Origin: Stomatobaculum longum
GTDB lineage: Bacteria > Bacillota > Clostridia > Lachnospirales > Lachnospiraceae
Reading direction: 5' to 3'
Assembly (NCBI GenBank): GCA_000242235.1
Contig: JH590863.1
Coordinates: 186,001-250,000 of the forward strand
Length of the DNA: 64,000 nucleotides
Position numbers and translations under genes: made by a program. The notes below the pieces were generated by a model that did no database searches, was not told the origin of the DNA, and saw only the letters and a list, made by a program, of their open reading frames with translations. Shown one piece after another: positions 34,914 through 43,227 of this stretch. Positions within the stretch are counted from its first letter, which is position 1, and the number at the start of each line of letters is the position of its first letter.

Positions 34914-36305
34914 ATGCGTAAGAACGATGAGTTTGAACTGGAAATCACGGCGCTCTCCGATGAGGGGCTCGGAATAGGGAAGCTGGACGGCTTTGTCTGG
35001 TTTGTGAAGGGCACCCTCCCCGGAGACACAGCGCTCTGTCTCGCGATGAAGCTCAAAAAGAACTACGGCTTTGCGCGCGTAAAGACGCTTTTAAAACCTT
35101 CGCCGGAGCGCGTTACGCCGCGCTGTGCGGTCGAGCAGCGCTGCGGCGGCTGCCAGCTGCAGGCGCTCTCCTATGAGGCCGAGCTTCGTTTCAAGGCGAA
35201 TAAAGTGAGGGAAGACCTGCTCCGCATCGGCGAAGTTCCGGCGGAGCGGCTGGATGCCGTCACGGAGGCAATTGTTGGGATGGAAGAGCCGTCCCGCTAC
35301 CGAAATAAGGCCCAGGTGCCGTTTGCAGCCGGCGAGGACGGAAGACCCGTTGCCGGCTTTTATGCTGCCCGGAGTCACCGTGTGATTCCCTGGCTTGACT
35401 GCGATATCGGTGCAAAGGAAAACGCGCGTATTCTGGAAGTGCTACTCGCCTTTACGGAGCGCTTCGGGATAGCCCCCTACGACGAAGAGAGCGGCAGGGG
35501 GCTGCTTCGCCACGCCCTGATACGGAAGAGCCGTGCGACCAAGAGCTATATGCTCTGTCTCATTGTAAACGGCAAGGAATTGCCGCATTGGGAGGCGCTG
35601 CTTCAGGCGCTTCAGGCAGCAGACAGCGAGGACGCGCGCCTTGAGACTCTGGTGCTCAACACCAACACCCGCCGCGACAATGTGATACTCGGCGACACGG
35701 TGCGCACCCTCTACGGCAGGGGCTATATTGAGGACAGCATAGGCGATATCCGCTTCCGCATCTCCCCGCACTCCTTCTATCAGGTGAATCCCGTTCAGAC
35801 CGAGGCCATGTACGGTGCGGCTCTGGAATTCGCGGCACTCGGCGGAAACGAGACCGTCTGGGATTTATACTGCGGCATCGGAACCATCTCCCTCTTTTTG
35901 GCGCAGCAGGCAAAGAAGGTCTACGGCGTGGAAATTGTGCCGGCCGCCATTCGGGATGCCAAGGAAAACGCCAAGCGTAACGGCATTGCAAACGCGGAAT
36001 TCTTTACCGGGGCCGCCGAGGAAGTACTCCCGGCGTGGCAGCGGGAACACCCTGCGCAGTACATCGATGTGATTACCGTGGACCCGCCGCGGAAGGGCTG
36101 CGATGAAACTGCCCTCCGCACTATGGTAGAACTTGCGCCGAAGCGCATTGTCTATGTGAGCTGCAACCCCTCGACCCTCGCGCGGGATATTAAGTACCTC
36201 CGCGCCAATGGCTATGAGCTAACGCGTGTGCGCCCGGTCGACAACTTTCCGAGAACCATGCATGTGGAGACGGTATGTTTGATGTCAAGAGTCGAAGAGA
36301 AATAG
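34914..36305 (+). CDS. rlmD: 23S rRNA (uracil-5-)-methyltransferase RlmD/RumA
   Basis: SAM-dependent RNA m5U methyltransferase of 463 residues. An N-terminal TRAM domain (LEITALSDEGLGIGKLDGFV) is followed by the 4Fe-4S cysteines (CAVEQRCGGCQLQ), the SAM-binding motif VWDLYCGIGTISLFLA, the catalytic loop VDPPRKGCDE and YVSCNPSTLARD. The C-terminus HVETVCLMSRVEEK ends within a sequence that is repeated twice further along the window. That repeated end marks the junction between core genome and the mobile mosaic, consistent with insertion at this gene's 3' end leaving it intact. Confidence 0.95.
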   Translation: MRKNDEFELEITALSDEGLGIGKLDGFVWFVKGTLPGDTALCLAMKLKKNYGFARVKTLLKPSPERVTPRCAVEQRCGGCQLQALSYEAELRFKANKVREDLLRIGEVPAERLDAVTEAIVGMEEPSRYRNKAQVPFAAGEDGRPVAGFYAARSHRVIPWLDCDIGAKENARILEVLLAFTERFGIAPYDEESGRGLLRHALIRKSRATKSYMLCLIVNGKELPHWEALLQALQAADSEDARLETLVLNTNTRRDNVILGDTVRTLYGRGYIEDSIGDIRFRISPHSFYQVNPVQTEAMYGAALEFAALGGNETVWDLYCGIGTISLFLAQQAKKVYGVEIVPAAIRDAKENAKRNGIANAEFFTGAAEEVLPAWQREHPAQYIDVITVDPPRKGCDETALRTMVELAPKRIVYVSCNPSTLARDIKYLRANGYELTRVRPVDNFPRTMHVETVCLMSRVEEK

Positions 36306-36400
36306 CCGCGAAAGCTTAAGTATACTGCGGTTTTCGGGTAATCGGACAAATTTGGCATCGGACAAGACGAACGCTTCTCGGTAACTTATCCAAGGGCAAA
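36261..36400. repeat. Attachment-site repeat, copy A (rlmD 3' end)
   Basis: The last 45 bp of rlmD and about 95 bp beyond are repeated near 55656-55790. The first 29 bp are identical in both copies (they include GTGGAGACGGTATGTTTG), after which similarity is patchy but clear (TACTGCGG, ACAAATTTGGCATCGG). A related core GAGACGGTGTGT is found at 49674. I read these as recombination sites of large serine recombinase elements; the crossover point is probably within the identical 29 bp. Confidence 0.75.
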
Positions 36401-36420
36401 AAGGCTCGACAGAGATAAAT

Positions 36421-36525
36421 ACGGTTGATGATTTTAAGGACTTGATGCGTGTAATAAACGATCCGGCTCTGACGGAATTTCAGTACCTGGTCGATGGGGA
36501 TACATGGACAGTCTCTATAAAATAG
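36421..36525 (+). pseudogene. Short coding remnant, unrecognised
   Basis: An open stretch without start codon reading DDFKDLMRVINDPALTEFQY and ending DTWTVSIK before TAG at 36523. It lies immediately inside copy A of the attachment repeat and looks like the 3' end of a small gene cut by integration or deletion. Family not recognised. Confidence 0.3.
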
Positions 36526-36546
36526 TACGAGTACACGAGGTTGAAA

Positions 36547-37227
36547 ATGAGCAGACCTATAACGACTTTATTTATGCTGATGTCGGTTGACGGCAAAATC
36601 AGCACAGGCTCCTCGGACGAATTGGATGTAGATAGGGATTTCCCTACCATAACTGGCGTGGCAGAGGGCTTGCATCAATACTACAAAATTGAACAGTCAA
36701 CAGACCTGTGGTCTTTTAACACAGGACGAGTGCAGGCCAAGATGGGTGTTAATGAGAAGCCTCTCCCCGCAAAAACGCCGGTGTCGTTTGTGCTGTTGGA
36801 TAATCACCATCTGATGGAAAATGGCGTAAAGTATTTTTGCGCTCTTTCAAAACAGGCGGTGGTGATAACATCGAATCCGAATCATCCGGCTTTCTCCGTA
36901 AAAGAGGATAATCTGTATATTATTTTTCAAGAGCAAATCTCGTTGAAAGCAGCACTTGAACATCTGCATGAGGATTATGGATGTGCGCGATTGACGGTGC
37001 AGTCTGGGGGTACTGTAAATGGATTGTTCCTTCGTGAAAAACTGTTTGACTTTGTCGATATCGTTGTGGCTCCGATCCTGATTGGCGGTAAAGATACATC
37101 CACTTTGATTGATGGGCAGTCTTTGAAATCCAAAGCTGAACTATCCGATTTAGGAGTGCTGAAGTTAATAGAATGCTCTGCACTTGAGGATTCCTATATT
37201 AGATTGCGATACCAGGTGATTGGCTGA
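36547..37227 (+). CDS. RibD C-terminal/dihydrofolate-reductase-like protein
   Basis: A 226-residue NADPH-binding reductase-like protein. ITTLFMLMSVDGKI at the start, VQSGGTVNGLFLREKLFDFV in the C-terminal third and ILIGGKDTSTLIDG near residue 185 match the RibD C-terminal domain fold found in stand-alone reductases. It is unlikely to serve riboflavin synthesis by itself because no deaminase domain or rib genes are nearby. I start at ATG 36547 with GAGG six bases ahead; TTG 36541 is less likely. AT-richer codons than the core indicate it belongs to the inserted region. Confidence 0.75.
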   Translation: MSRPITTLFMLMSVDGKISTGSSDELDVDRDFPTITGVAEGLHQYYKIEQSTDLWSFNTGRVQAKMGVNEKPLPAKTPVSFVLLDNHHLMENGVKYFCALSKQAVVITSNPNHPAFSVKEDNLYIIFQEQISLKAALEHLHEDYGCARLTVQSGGTVNGLFLREKLFDFVDIVVAPILIGGKDTSTLIDGQSLKSKAELSDLGVLKLIECSALEDSYIRLRYQVIG

Positions 37228-37254
37228 TTATTCAAGTTTTACGAGGAGAGCGCA

Positions 37255-38280
37255 ATGTACGCACAGGCAGCGATAAAACCGAATCCCTTACTCCGTAACG
37301 ATGCATACGGCATCATTATGAGGGGTGTGCAAAAATGTACACTGGGGTGTTCATCGTTAAGGGGTAGAAAAAGGCTGCCGTTATGTTGTATCAAATTAGA
37401 CACGGCAACAGACCCTACGTGTGGGACGGCAGGATTTTTGATTTCTGCGATGCATAAGATGCTCTCTATGGCGGATAGTGAACAACAAAGAAAGAATATC
37501 AAGAAAAAGCAGCTTCACGGCTTTGAACTTCAGAGCAATATGTTTGCGGTGGCGGCTGCAAACATGATTCTGCGCCGGGATGGGAATAGTAACCTCGAGT
37601 GTAGCGACTTTTTGGCCAAGAACCCAGCACAGGTGCAGATGAAGGGAGCAACGATAGGTTTGATGAATCCACCGTATTCGCAGGGCACGAAGGCAGACCC
37701 AAGCCAGTATGAGCTTTCGTTCATTGAGCATTTGTTGGATTCATTGACTGTGGGTGCGCGAGCTGCGGTCATTGTTCCGCAGTCATCCATGACGGGAAAG
37801 TCAAAGGTAGAGCAGGCTTTCAAGGAGAGCATTATGAAGCACCATACACTCGAGGGCGTAATCACGTGCAATACTGATACATTCTATGGCGTGGGAACTA
37901 ATCCGGTCATTGCAGTATTCACGGCATATGAGCCACATCCAAAGGATAAGGTCTGCAAGTTTATAGACTTTAGGGATGACGGGTACGTGGTAAGGGCTCA
38001 TGTCGGGCTTGTTGAGGGTGATTCTGCTAAGGACAAACTCCAGCACTTACTGGACACATGGTGTGGGAGAGTAGAAGCTCCGTCTAAGTTCTGCGTTGAA
38101 TCAACCGTACAATCAGATGATGAGTGGCTCCATAGCTTCTACTACTTCAATGATGAGATTCCGACTGATGCAGATTTTGAGAAATTCATCGGAGACTATC
38201 TGACGTTCGAGTTCTCGATGGTTATGCAGAATCGAGAATATCTGTTCGAGGGAGGTGTTAATGATGGAAAGACTGAGTGA
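37255..38280 (+). pseudogene. hsdM: Type I restriction DNA methyltransferase (HsdM), 5' truncated chimera
   Basis: From about residue 50 the product reads as the catalytic and C-terminal part of an N6-adenine methyltransferase: a DPTCGTAGFLISAMHKML stretch equals the SAM-binding DPxxGSGGFL motif and LMNPPYSQG is the NPPY catalytic motif. The N-terminal helical domain that all HsdM proteins have is missing, replaced by about 48 residues (MRGVQKCTLGCSSLRGRK) unlike any methyltransferase. I infer a deletion or recombination that fused the 3' half to foreign sequence, leaving an inactive enzyme. It overlaps the specificity gene downstream. No hsdR is present. Confidence 0.75.
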
Positions 38281-38740
38281 GAAGGAATGGAAAGAATTTG
38301 GGTATGAAAAGTTCTTTGCTTTGCAAAAACAAAAAAATAAATTATCTGCTACAGATTGTTCTTATGATGGGAAAACACCTGTGTATGCGTCGCAGTCACA
38401 AAATAATGGAGTTATGGGATTCACAAATGGTGAACCAGAAATCGATATAAAACGATATCGCTATTTAATATTTGGCGATCATACTAGGTGCATGAATCTG
38501 GTACAATGTTCGTTTTCAGCAGCAGATAATGTAAAAATTCTCAAGAGCAATGGGTTGAACATGGACGATTTGGCATTTATTGCTGTAGCTTGGGAAAAGC
38601 GGATTCCAGATATGGGGTACGCGAGACATTGGCGAAAGGCAAAAACTGTTGGCATCTCATTGCCCGTAGATTACAAGGGTAATCCTGACTACAACTACAT
38701 GACGCTTTACTCCGCTAAAGTGAGGGGGGTATGCTCATGA
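38264..38740 (+). CDS. hsdS: Type I restriction specificity (HsdS) half-protein, first
   Basis: About 158 residues forming one target-recognition domain: LSEKEWKEFGYEKFFAL start, TPVYASQSQNNGVMGFT and ending DYNYMTLYSAKVRGV. Sequence pattern matches half of an HsdS subunit. The start at 38264 has GGAGG eight bases ahead and lies within the end of hsdM. It stops at TGA 38738, overlapping the ATG of the second half-protein as ATGA; a G6 run just before the overlap is either the ribosome site for the second half or a slippage tract that once joined the two. Confidence 0.65.
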   Translation: MERLSEKEWKEFGYEKFFALQKQKNKLSATDCSYDGKTPVYASQSQNNGVMGFTNGEPEIDIKRYRYLIFGDHTRCMNLVQCSFSAADNVKILKSNGLNMDDLAFIAVAWEKRIPDMGYARHWRKAKTVGISLPVDYKGNPDYNYMTLYSAKVRGVCS

Positions 38741-39387
38741 GGTATAAGAGATTTATCACAGGGCAACTCTCCCAGCTAGAATACAAGGAAATCCCCCCGC
38801 TAGATGAGAAGGAATGGGGAGAGTTCTTTGTGAGTGATTTATTTACAATTAGCCGTCCCAAGGCAAGAAACAAGGATGATTACGATTTTGGTGATACGCC
38901 GTTTGTGGCGTCTGGAGCTGTGAATAACGGCGTGATGAAGCGCTGTAATTCAAAACCTGATGAGTTATTAGACAAGGGGAATTGCATCACTGTAAGTCCA
39001 GTGGATGGCAGTACGTTCTACCAGCCGATGGATTTTCTTGGACGTGGTGGAGCTGGATCATCAATTTTGATGTTGCGTAGTGATTGGCTTAATCTTTATT
39101 TGGGGCTATTTGTTGCAAGAGCAGTGCAACAAACATGTTCGAAGTACACCTATGGGCATATGGGCAACAAAGATAGCATTAAGAGGGAACGTATCATGCT
39201 TCCAGTTACTAATGATGATGAGCCTGATTATGCCTTTATGGAGCAGTATACAAAGAATATGATGTTGAAAAAATATGAGCAATATCTTGCATTCATCGAC
39301 AGACAGAGAGCAAATGAGGGGGAGTTCCTGCATAATGACGTAAATTCAAAAACTGGAAAGAGTCAGGGAAGCGTCCCTCAGGTATAA
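38737..39387 (+). CDS. hsdS: Type I restriction specificity (HsdS) half-protein, second
   Basis: Second recognition domain, about 216 residues: LDEKEWGEFFVSDLFTISRP mirrors the start of the first half (LSEKEWKEFGYEKFF), followed by TPFVASGAVNNGVMKRCN and a C-terminal helix (LKKYEQYLAFIDRQ). Start ATG 38737 is preferred over ATG 38731 because the GAGGGGGG run then sits at a proper ribosome-binding distance. With the first half it would make a full two-domain HsdS. As hsdM is truncated and hsdR absent, the locus is probably inactive unless partners exist elsewhere. Confidence 0.65.
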   Translation: MRYKRFITGQLSQLEYKEIPPLDEKEWGEFFVSDLFTISRPKARNKDDYDFGDTPFVASGAVNNGVMKRCNSKPDELLDKGNCITVSPVDGSTFYQPMDFLGRGGAGSSILMLRSDWLNLYLGLFVARAVQQTCSKYTYGHMGNKDSIKRERIMLPVTNDDEPDYAFMEQYTKNMMLKKYEQYLAFIDRQRANEGEFLHNDVNSKTGKSQGSVPQV

Positions 39388-39442
39388 TGTAAATTATAAC
39401 AATCAACATAAGACTGAGGGGGAACGAGCGAGGTCTCGACTC

Positions 39443-39559
39443 AATATTACATTGGATCAGGATGAAATTCTACGGTTACTCTTGGCAGATTGCCAGGAAG
39501 CTTCTTATGAGCGGTCTGGCAGTCATCTGGATAGTCGTGACGGCTTCGTGCCTTGTTAG
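39443..39559 (+). pseudogene. Transposase N-terminal remnant, IS256-like
   Basis: The frame reads NITLDQDEILRLLLADCQEA and then YERSGSHLDSRDGFVPC before TAG. The first part and the S.SRDGF.P part resemble the beginning of IS256-family transposases, with a block between them missing. Only about 38 codons remain. No terminal repeats were identified. Confidence 0.45.
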
Positions 39560-39687
39560 ATGAAGCGACGGATTTCTTTTACAAGTCCGAATTGTACCCT
39601 TTACTACATGAAGGCGTATCGGATTTACATTGCATGAGTGATATGTATCTGGCGGATGAGCTCACGGAAGAATACAGGAGAACCTGA
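39556..39687 (+). pseudogene. Coding remnant, unrecognised
   Basis: A start-less open stretch of 43 codons: LDEATDFFYKSELYPLLHEG then SDMYLADELTEEYRRT and TGA. It reads like the 3' end of a small conserved mobile-element protein but I cannot name the family. It lies directly between the transposase scrap and the riboswitch. Confidence 0.35.
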
Positions 39688-39704
39688 CGAGCTCGATAAA
39701 AAAT

Positions 39705-39819
39705 AACAAAGATAAAAACGCAACGCGTACAGAAATGTATGCCAGAGCCGGTAGGTAGCCCGGCCGTCACGGCGTAGCCGTGGTAAGTAACCTGCCCTCC
39801 GGGTTGTCCGTTCTTTGTT
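39705..39819 (+). promoter_or_regulatory. yjdF riboswitch (azaaromatic-sensing type)
   Basis: Matches the yjdF motif as I know it: outer stem AACAAAGA (39705-39712) with TCTTTGTT (39812-39819), and between them ATGTATGCCAGAGCCGG, TAGGTAGCCCGGCCGT, CACGGCGTAGCCGTGG, GTAAGTAACC and CTCCGGGTTGTCC. Pairings GCCGG/CCGGC and CACGGC/GCCGTG are intact. It lies 28 bp upstream of a yjdF gene, the usual partner. Known members bind planar aza-aromatic compounds and act on translation start; here AGGAGG follows the outer stem, fitting that mode. Confidence 0.88.
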
Positions 39820-39847
39820 CATGAATTGAATTTTAGGAGGGATTGTC

Positions 39848-40264
39848 ATGGACAAAGTAGTTATCAAGTTGACGGTTTATTTCGCAGATCCGTTTTGGGT
39901 TGGCGTAGCTGAGCGGATTGCGGGCGGACATTTATCGGCAACAAAAATTACCTTCGGGGCAGAACCCAAGGACTATGAAATCGCTGGTTTCATACAAAGA
40001 CATTTTTATGAGCTGTGCTTCAGTCAGCCTGTGCCGACGGAACGAAAGGAAGCAAAGAAGAACCCGAAGACAGCACAGCGTGACGCGAAGAGACAAATGC
40101 AACAGGTCGGAATCGGGACAAAGTCGCAGCAGGCGCTAAAAATGCAGCATGAAGCGAAGCGTCTGGAAGGCAGGAAAAAGAACAGAGAAGAACAGCAGGC
40201 AAAAGCGGAACGCCTGTTTCTGTTAAAGCAGCAGAAGCGAAAAGAGAGGCACAGAGGACATTGA
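39848..40264 (+). CDS. yjdF: YjdF family protein (DUF2992)
   Basis: A 138-residue protein. The N-terminal half (KVVIKLTVYFADPFWVGVAE, then HLSATKITFGAEPKDYEI) is the DUF2992 core; the C-terminal half is a highly charged Lys/Arg/Gln helix (RDAKRQMQQVGIGTKSQQAL). Function is unknown, but the family is controlled by the riboswitch found directly upstream, suggesting a role in handling aromatic toxic compounds. Start ATG 39848 has AGGAGGG. Confidence 0.9.
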   Translation: MDKVVIKLTVYFADPFWVGVAERIAGGHLSATKITFGAEPKDYEIAGFIQRHFYELCFSQPVPTERKEAKKNPKTAQRDAKRQMQQVGIGTKSQQALKMQHEAKRLEGRKKNREEQQAKAERLFLLKQQKRKERHRGH

Positions 40265-40314
40265 CAGAGGAAGCGGATGGACTATATACAGGATAAAGCA
40301 GGCACATCGATATA

Positions 40315-40455
40315 AGCCTTCAGAATAGTCGTGTATGCGGCATTCCTTACCGGGAAATTGGTCTTTCCAAGAAGCGGAAAGAAATGAGCGAGGACGAACA
40401 GCGTGCACTGATCGCGACCGACGGCATGCTGCGGTCCGGCGTGTTGGGAAAATAG
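40315..40455 (+). pseudogene. Arsenate reductase/Spx-like family remnant
   Basis: A fragment of about 46 codons reading NSRVCGIPYREIGLSKKRKE then MSEDEQRALIATDGMLRSGV and TAG. The MS.DE...LIA.DGML word is typical of the C-terminal part of ArsC/Spx-family thioredoxin-fold proteins. The N-terminus with the CxxC/CxxS site is missing. The rest of 40265-40635 holds nothing recognisable. Confidence 0.5.
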
Positions 40456-40635
40456 CGGGGGTAAAACCCTGAAAGAGATAGAGGCAGAACGAAATAGAGA
40501 GCAGTGACGAGGGTATCACCAATCATAGGACCGGAAAGCAAATGAAAATAGGATCCCGGCAGTACAGCCGGTGTGTCTGGAAAAGTACTTCGGCTTGAGA
40601 CACGCGCGTGTCCATGGTGCGGGATATATCAAAAA

Positions 40636-40685
40636 CAAAAAACGGCAAGCCTGTCGGAGCAATTCGACTGGCTTGCCGCTTTTTA
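40636..40685 (-). terminator. Terminator of the HxlR gene
   Basis: Stem CGGCAAGCC / GGCTTGCCG with a longer imperfect inner stem, an A-tract on the left (U-tract on the minus strand) and a T-tract on the right. It touches the stop codon of the HxlR gene. Confidence 0.85.
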
Positions 40686-41009
40686 TTCCTTTGCTTTTTT
40701 ATAATCAAGACCCCACGCTTCCATTGACTGAATGATAGGACGCATGGATTCGCCAAGCTCGGACAGAGCATATTCTACCCTCGGCGGAACTTCCGGATAA
40801 ACGGTGCGGGTAATAATACCGTCGGCTTCCATGGAACGCAGGCTGTCCGTCAACACCTTCTGGCTGATCCCCTCCAAGTTCTTTTTCAGTTCATTGAAGC
40901 GCCACGGACGGGCCAACAGGTTTCGCATGATAAGCAGTTTCCATTTGCTCCCGATCAGCGCCACGGTAGTCGCTACCGGGCAGGCCGGCATCTCTTCTTT
41001 GGTCAGCAT
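40683..41009 (-). CDS. HxlR family transcriptional regulator
   Basis: A 108-residue winged-helix regulator: MPACPVATTVALIGSKWKLL with the conserved N-terminal Cys, LKKNLEGISQKVLTDSLRSM as recognition region and YALSELGESMRPI. HxlR proteins such as HypR and YodB use this cysteine to sense electrophiles or disulfide stress and often control nitroreductases. It is divergent from the ACGX peptide cluster, which contains two nitroreductase-like genes, and the intergenic DNA carries two inverted repeats, so local control is a fair inference. Confidence 0.9.
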   Translation of the reverse strand: MLTKEEMPACPVATTVALIGSKWKLLIMRNLLARPWRFNELKKNLEGISQKVLTDSLRSMEADGIITRTVYPEVPPRVEYALSELGESMRPIIQSMEAWGLDYKKAKE

Positions 41010-41038
41010 AGCAGTCCTCCAATGGTTTAATTTAGAAT

Positions 41039-41062
41039 GTTACACCTCAATTATGGTGTGAC
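41039..41062. promoter_or_regulatory. Candidate HxlR operator near its own start
   Basis: Inverted repeat GTTACACC(8 bp)GGTGTGAC with one mismatch, 30 bp upstream of the HxlR start codon. The symmetric form suits a dimeric winged-helix regulator and suggests autoregulation. Confidence 0.5.
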
Positions 41063-41130
41063 GCTTACATTTTTTCAAGTGTTAACGTTCGGCAAGGGGA
41101 GGCGCGAAGCCACCCTCTTTTCGCCTATGG

Positions 41131-41146
41131 GTTACAAAAAGGTAAC
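41131..41146. promoter_or_regulatory. Candidate HxlR operator near the ACGX peptide
   Basis: Inverted repeat GTTAC(6 bp)GTAAC, sharing the GTTAC half-site with the repeat at 41039. It lies about 100 bp upstream of the peptide start. A TACAAT -10-like element follows at about 41192. Confidence 0.5.
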
Positions 41147-41249
41147 TCAGTAATAGATTTGTGCGTACTTTTTTCAAGAGTAAGATGCGTTACAATGAAA
41201 CTGCAAACAGGAAACGCTGTTTGACAAAAATGGATGGGGGTACATAATC

Positions 41250-41438
41250 ATGGCTCTTTCGAATCTCTTTGGCTGGAACAATAAGGCACAGGCTTCCGCA
41301 GCCGCTACGGCTTGCGGTGCCGGTGATAAGCCCGATGAGAAGCCCGCTGCTTGCGGATCTGCCTGCGGTGCCGGCGACAAGCCCGCCGAAAAGCCCGCCG
41401 CTTGCGGTTCTGCCTGCGGTGCCGGCGATAAGCAGTAA
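41250..41438 (+). CDS. ACGX-repeat RiPP precursor peptide
   Basis: A 62-residue Cys-rich peptide. An N-terminal leader of about 20 residues (MALSNLFGWNNKAQASAAAT) is followed by a core with five ACG motifs at Cys 22, 35, 39, 52 and 56. The core is built from a 17-residue repeat, ACGSACGAGDKPAEKPA, present once complete with partial units either side; the DNA of codons 34-62 repeats with a 51-bp period. This is the hallmark of the family named ACGX-repeat peptide, known to occur with a dedicated radical SAM/SPASM enzyme, which is indeed the next gene. Expected modification involves the cysteines, possibly thioether or similar links. Start ATG 41250 has ATGGGGG upstream. Confidence 0.88.
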   Translation: MALSNLFGWNNKAQASAAATACGAGDKPDEKPAACGSACGAGDKPAEKPAACGSACGAGDKQ

Positions 41439-41450
41439 AGACCGTGTTCC

Positions 41451-41614
41451 CGCAAAATCACAGGATTTTGTGGGAGAAGTCAGAGCGGAATGAATCAGGT
41501 TTTGCGTTTACGCGGAACCGCATGATACGGAGCTTGTGACGACGGGATACACCCCAAGAAAAAGCTTGGGGCGTATTTCCGAGAGAGCAACAGCTGTTAC
41601 GCTTTCGGAAATGC
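41451..41614 (+). promoter_or_regulatory. Hairpin-rich spacer between peptide and radical SAM gene
   Basis: Three stems can be drawn: CCCGCAAAATC/GATTTTGTGGG (about 41451-41476), CCCCAAG/CTTGGGG (about 41551-41570) and CGTATTTCCGA/TCGGAAATGCG (about 41572-41614). None has a clean T-tract. They could reduce read-through or stabilise the peptide mRNA so that precursor is made in excess over enzyme, a common plan in RiPP clusters. Inference only. Confidence 0.4.
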
Positions 41615-41639
41615 GTCCTATCACAACAAGGAGGATCAC

Positions 41640-42674
41640 ATGAAACAGTATTTTTCTTTCCAGTGGCATATCACCGATGAATGCGATCAGCGGTGCAAGC
41701 ACTGCTACATTTTCTCTGAAAACTGCAACAAGAAGTTGGATGCGATGTCTTGGCAGCAAATGCAGGACAGCTTCTATAACTGTCTTGACTTCTGTGAGGT
41801 CTATGACCGCTTGCCGTATTTTTACATTACCGGCGGCGATCCGATCCTACACCCTGACTTTTGGAAACTGCTGGGGCTGATGAAGCAGCACGGCGTTCCG
41901 TTTACCATACTCGGCAACCCCTTCCACCTGACCGACGAGGTTTGCCGTCGCTTGAGAGAATACGGCTGTGAAAAATATCAGCTTTCCGTTGACGGTTTGC
42001 GCGAAACCCACGACTGGTTCCGCAAACCCGGCAGCTTTGATCTGACACTCGAGAAAATCGCTTGCATCAATCGAGCCGGTATTCGCTCCGTGGTGATGAC
42101 CACCGTTTCCGGCAAAAACATTGATGAGGTTCCCGGCATCATCGACGCTGTTGTGGCGGCGGGGGTGAATGTCTTTGCGTTCGCGCGTTACTGTCCGACC
42201 AGCGAGGAAAAGGAGGTCGGCATCGATCCGTTCCGTTACCGCAAGCTCCTCTCTGACTGCGACAAGAAATTCAAAGAATATGAGGCCGCAGGCTGCCGGA
42301 CTTACTTTAACAAAAAAGACCATCTCTGGACGCTCTATGAGTACGAAACCGGGACGTTCAAAATTCCCGAAACCGTGGAGGACGGTATGATTTACGGCGG
42401 CTGCAACTGCGGCAACTGTCACCTGACCATACTCCCCACCGGGGATGTGTATGCCTGCCGCCGGGTGCAGAACAGCAAGGTTGCCAATGTGTTTACCGAC
42501 CGTCTGGCGGATGTTTGGGTATGCCAAATGGAAGAGTACCGGGACTACACCAAATTTGAGAAGTGCAGCAAATGCGAACTGCTGGCGTTCTGCCGGGGCT
42601 GTCCCGCTGTGGCGAGCGGTAAAGACGGAAACTTCTATGCTGCCGATCCGCAGTGTTGGAAAGAAGTTGTATGA
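41640..42674 (+). CDS. Radical SAM/SPASM peptide maturase, ACGX system
   Basis: A 344-residue enzyme predicted to modify the ACGX peptide. The radical SAM cluster motif is CDQRCKHCY (Cys 15, 19, 22), followed by YITGGDPILHPDF as the SAM-binding strand. The C-terminal SPASM-type region has many cysteines: GGCNCGNCHLTILPTGDVYA, ACRR, then CSKCELLAFCRGCPA and a last Cys in DPQCW, enough for auxiliary 4Fe-4S clusters. This architecture is that of enzymes forming thioether or carbon-carbon crosslinks on peptides. Start ATG 41640 follows AAGGAGGATC. Confidence 0.9.
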   Translation: MKQYFSFQWHITDECDQRCKHCYIFSENCNKKLDAMSWQQMQDSFYNCLDFCEVYDRLPYFYITGGDPILHPDFWKLLGLMKQHGVPFTILGNPFHLTDEVCRRLREYGCEKYQLSVDGLRETHDWFRKPGSFDLTLEKIACINRAGIRSVVMTTVSGKNIDEVPGIIDAVVAAGVNVFAFARYCPTSEEKEVGIDPFRYRKLLSDCDKKFKEYEAAGCRTYFNKKDHLWTLYEYETGTFKIPETVEDGMIYGGCNCGNCHLTILPTGDVYACRRVQNSKVANVFTDRLADVWVCQMEEYRDYTKFEKCSKCELLAFCRGCPAVASGKDGNFYAADPQCWKEVV

Positions 42675-42784
42675 AGTTCTTAAAGTCGCTTGAGAGCAAA
42701 CCCTAAAATCATGTTGGTGCTGTGCCGCAGGTTTCCGACCGGCGTTATCGTTTTCACAGCAGCTACCCAAAAGGAGGGCGTGCC

Positions 42785-43227
42785 ATGACGAACTTGGAGT
42801 TTTTTCAGTCACTGGATTATGAGGACGGTCTGCGCGTTCTCACAAAAACCTTTGACCGTTTCTCCCTGCAATACGGAACGACGCTTGGGTTGGACGGCAA
42901 GCCGCAGATTCGCCCCCTTGCGTTCAAGTTCGAAGAGGACGGTGTTTTGTATTTTGACACCGTTATCTTCAGCTCTGTATCTGTGACCCGGAAACGATGA
43001 GCTATGTACGGCTGGGCGGTAAAGTCAATTTCACCAAGGACCCCGCCATTGTAAACCGCTGCTTTGCGGAAAGCCCGGTGCTGACTTCGCAATTCGGAGA
43101 GCAACGGGAGCTTGTAGTAGCCTACTATCTGACCGAAGCATGGGCCGAGTTCAATTCCTTTACGGACGGCTTGCCCCACCGGAACTACAGCTTGAGCAAC
43201 AAATTCGATAGGGAGGTACAAGCATGA
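42785..43227 (+). pseudogene. Pyridoxamine-phosphate-oxidase-like flavin protein, frameshifted
   Basis: Starts well at ATG 42785 behind AAAAGGAGGG: MTNLEFFQSLDYEDGLRVLT, then LGLDGKPQIRPLAFKFEEDG and VLYFDT. Near 42970 the frame changes; the continuation ELCICDPETMSYVRLGGKV and LTEAWAEFNSF runs in another frame to 43227. Around 10-12 residues expected in the split-barrel flavoprotein family seem to be missing at the break, so an indel has probably inactivated it. It overlaps the nitroreductase gene by four bases, keeping operon spacing. Confidence 0.72.
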
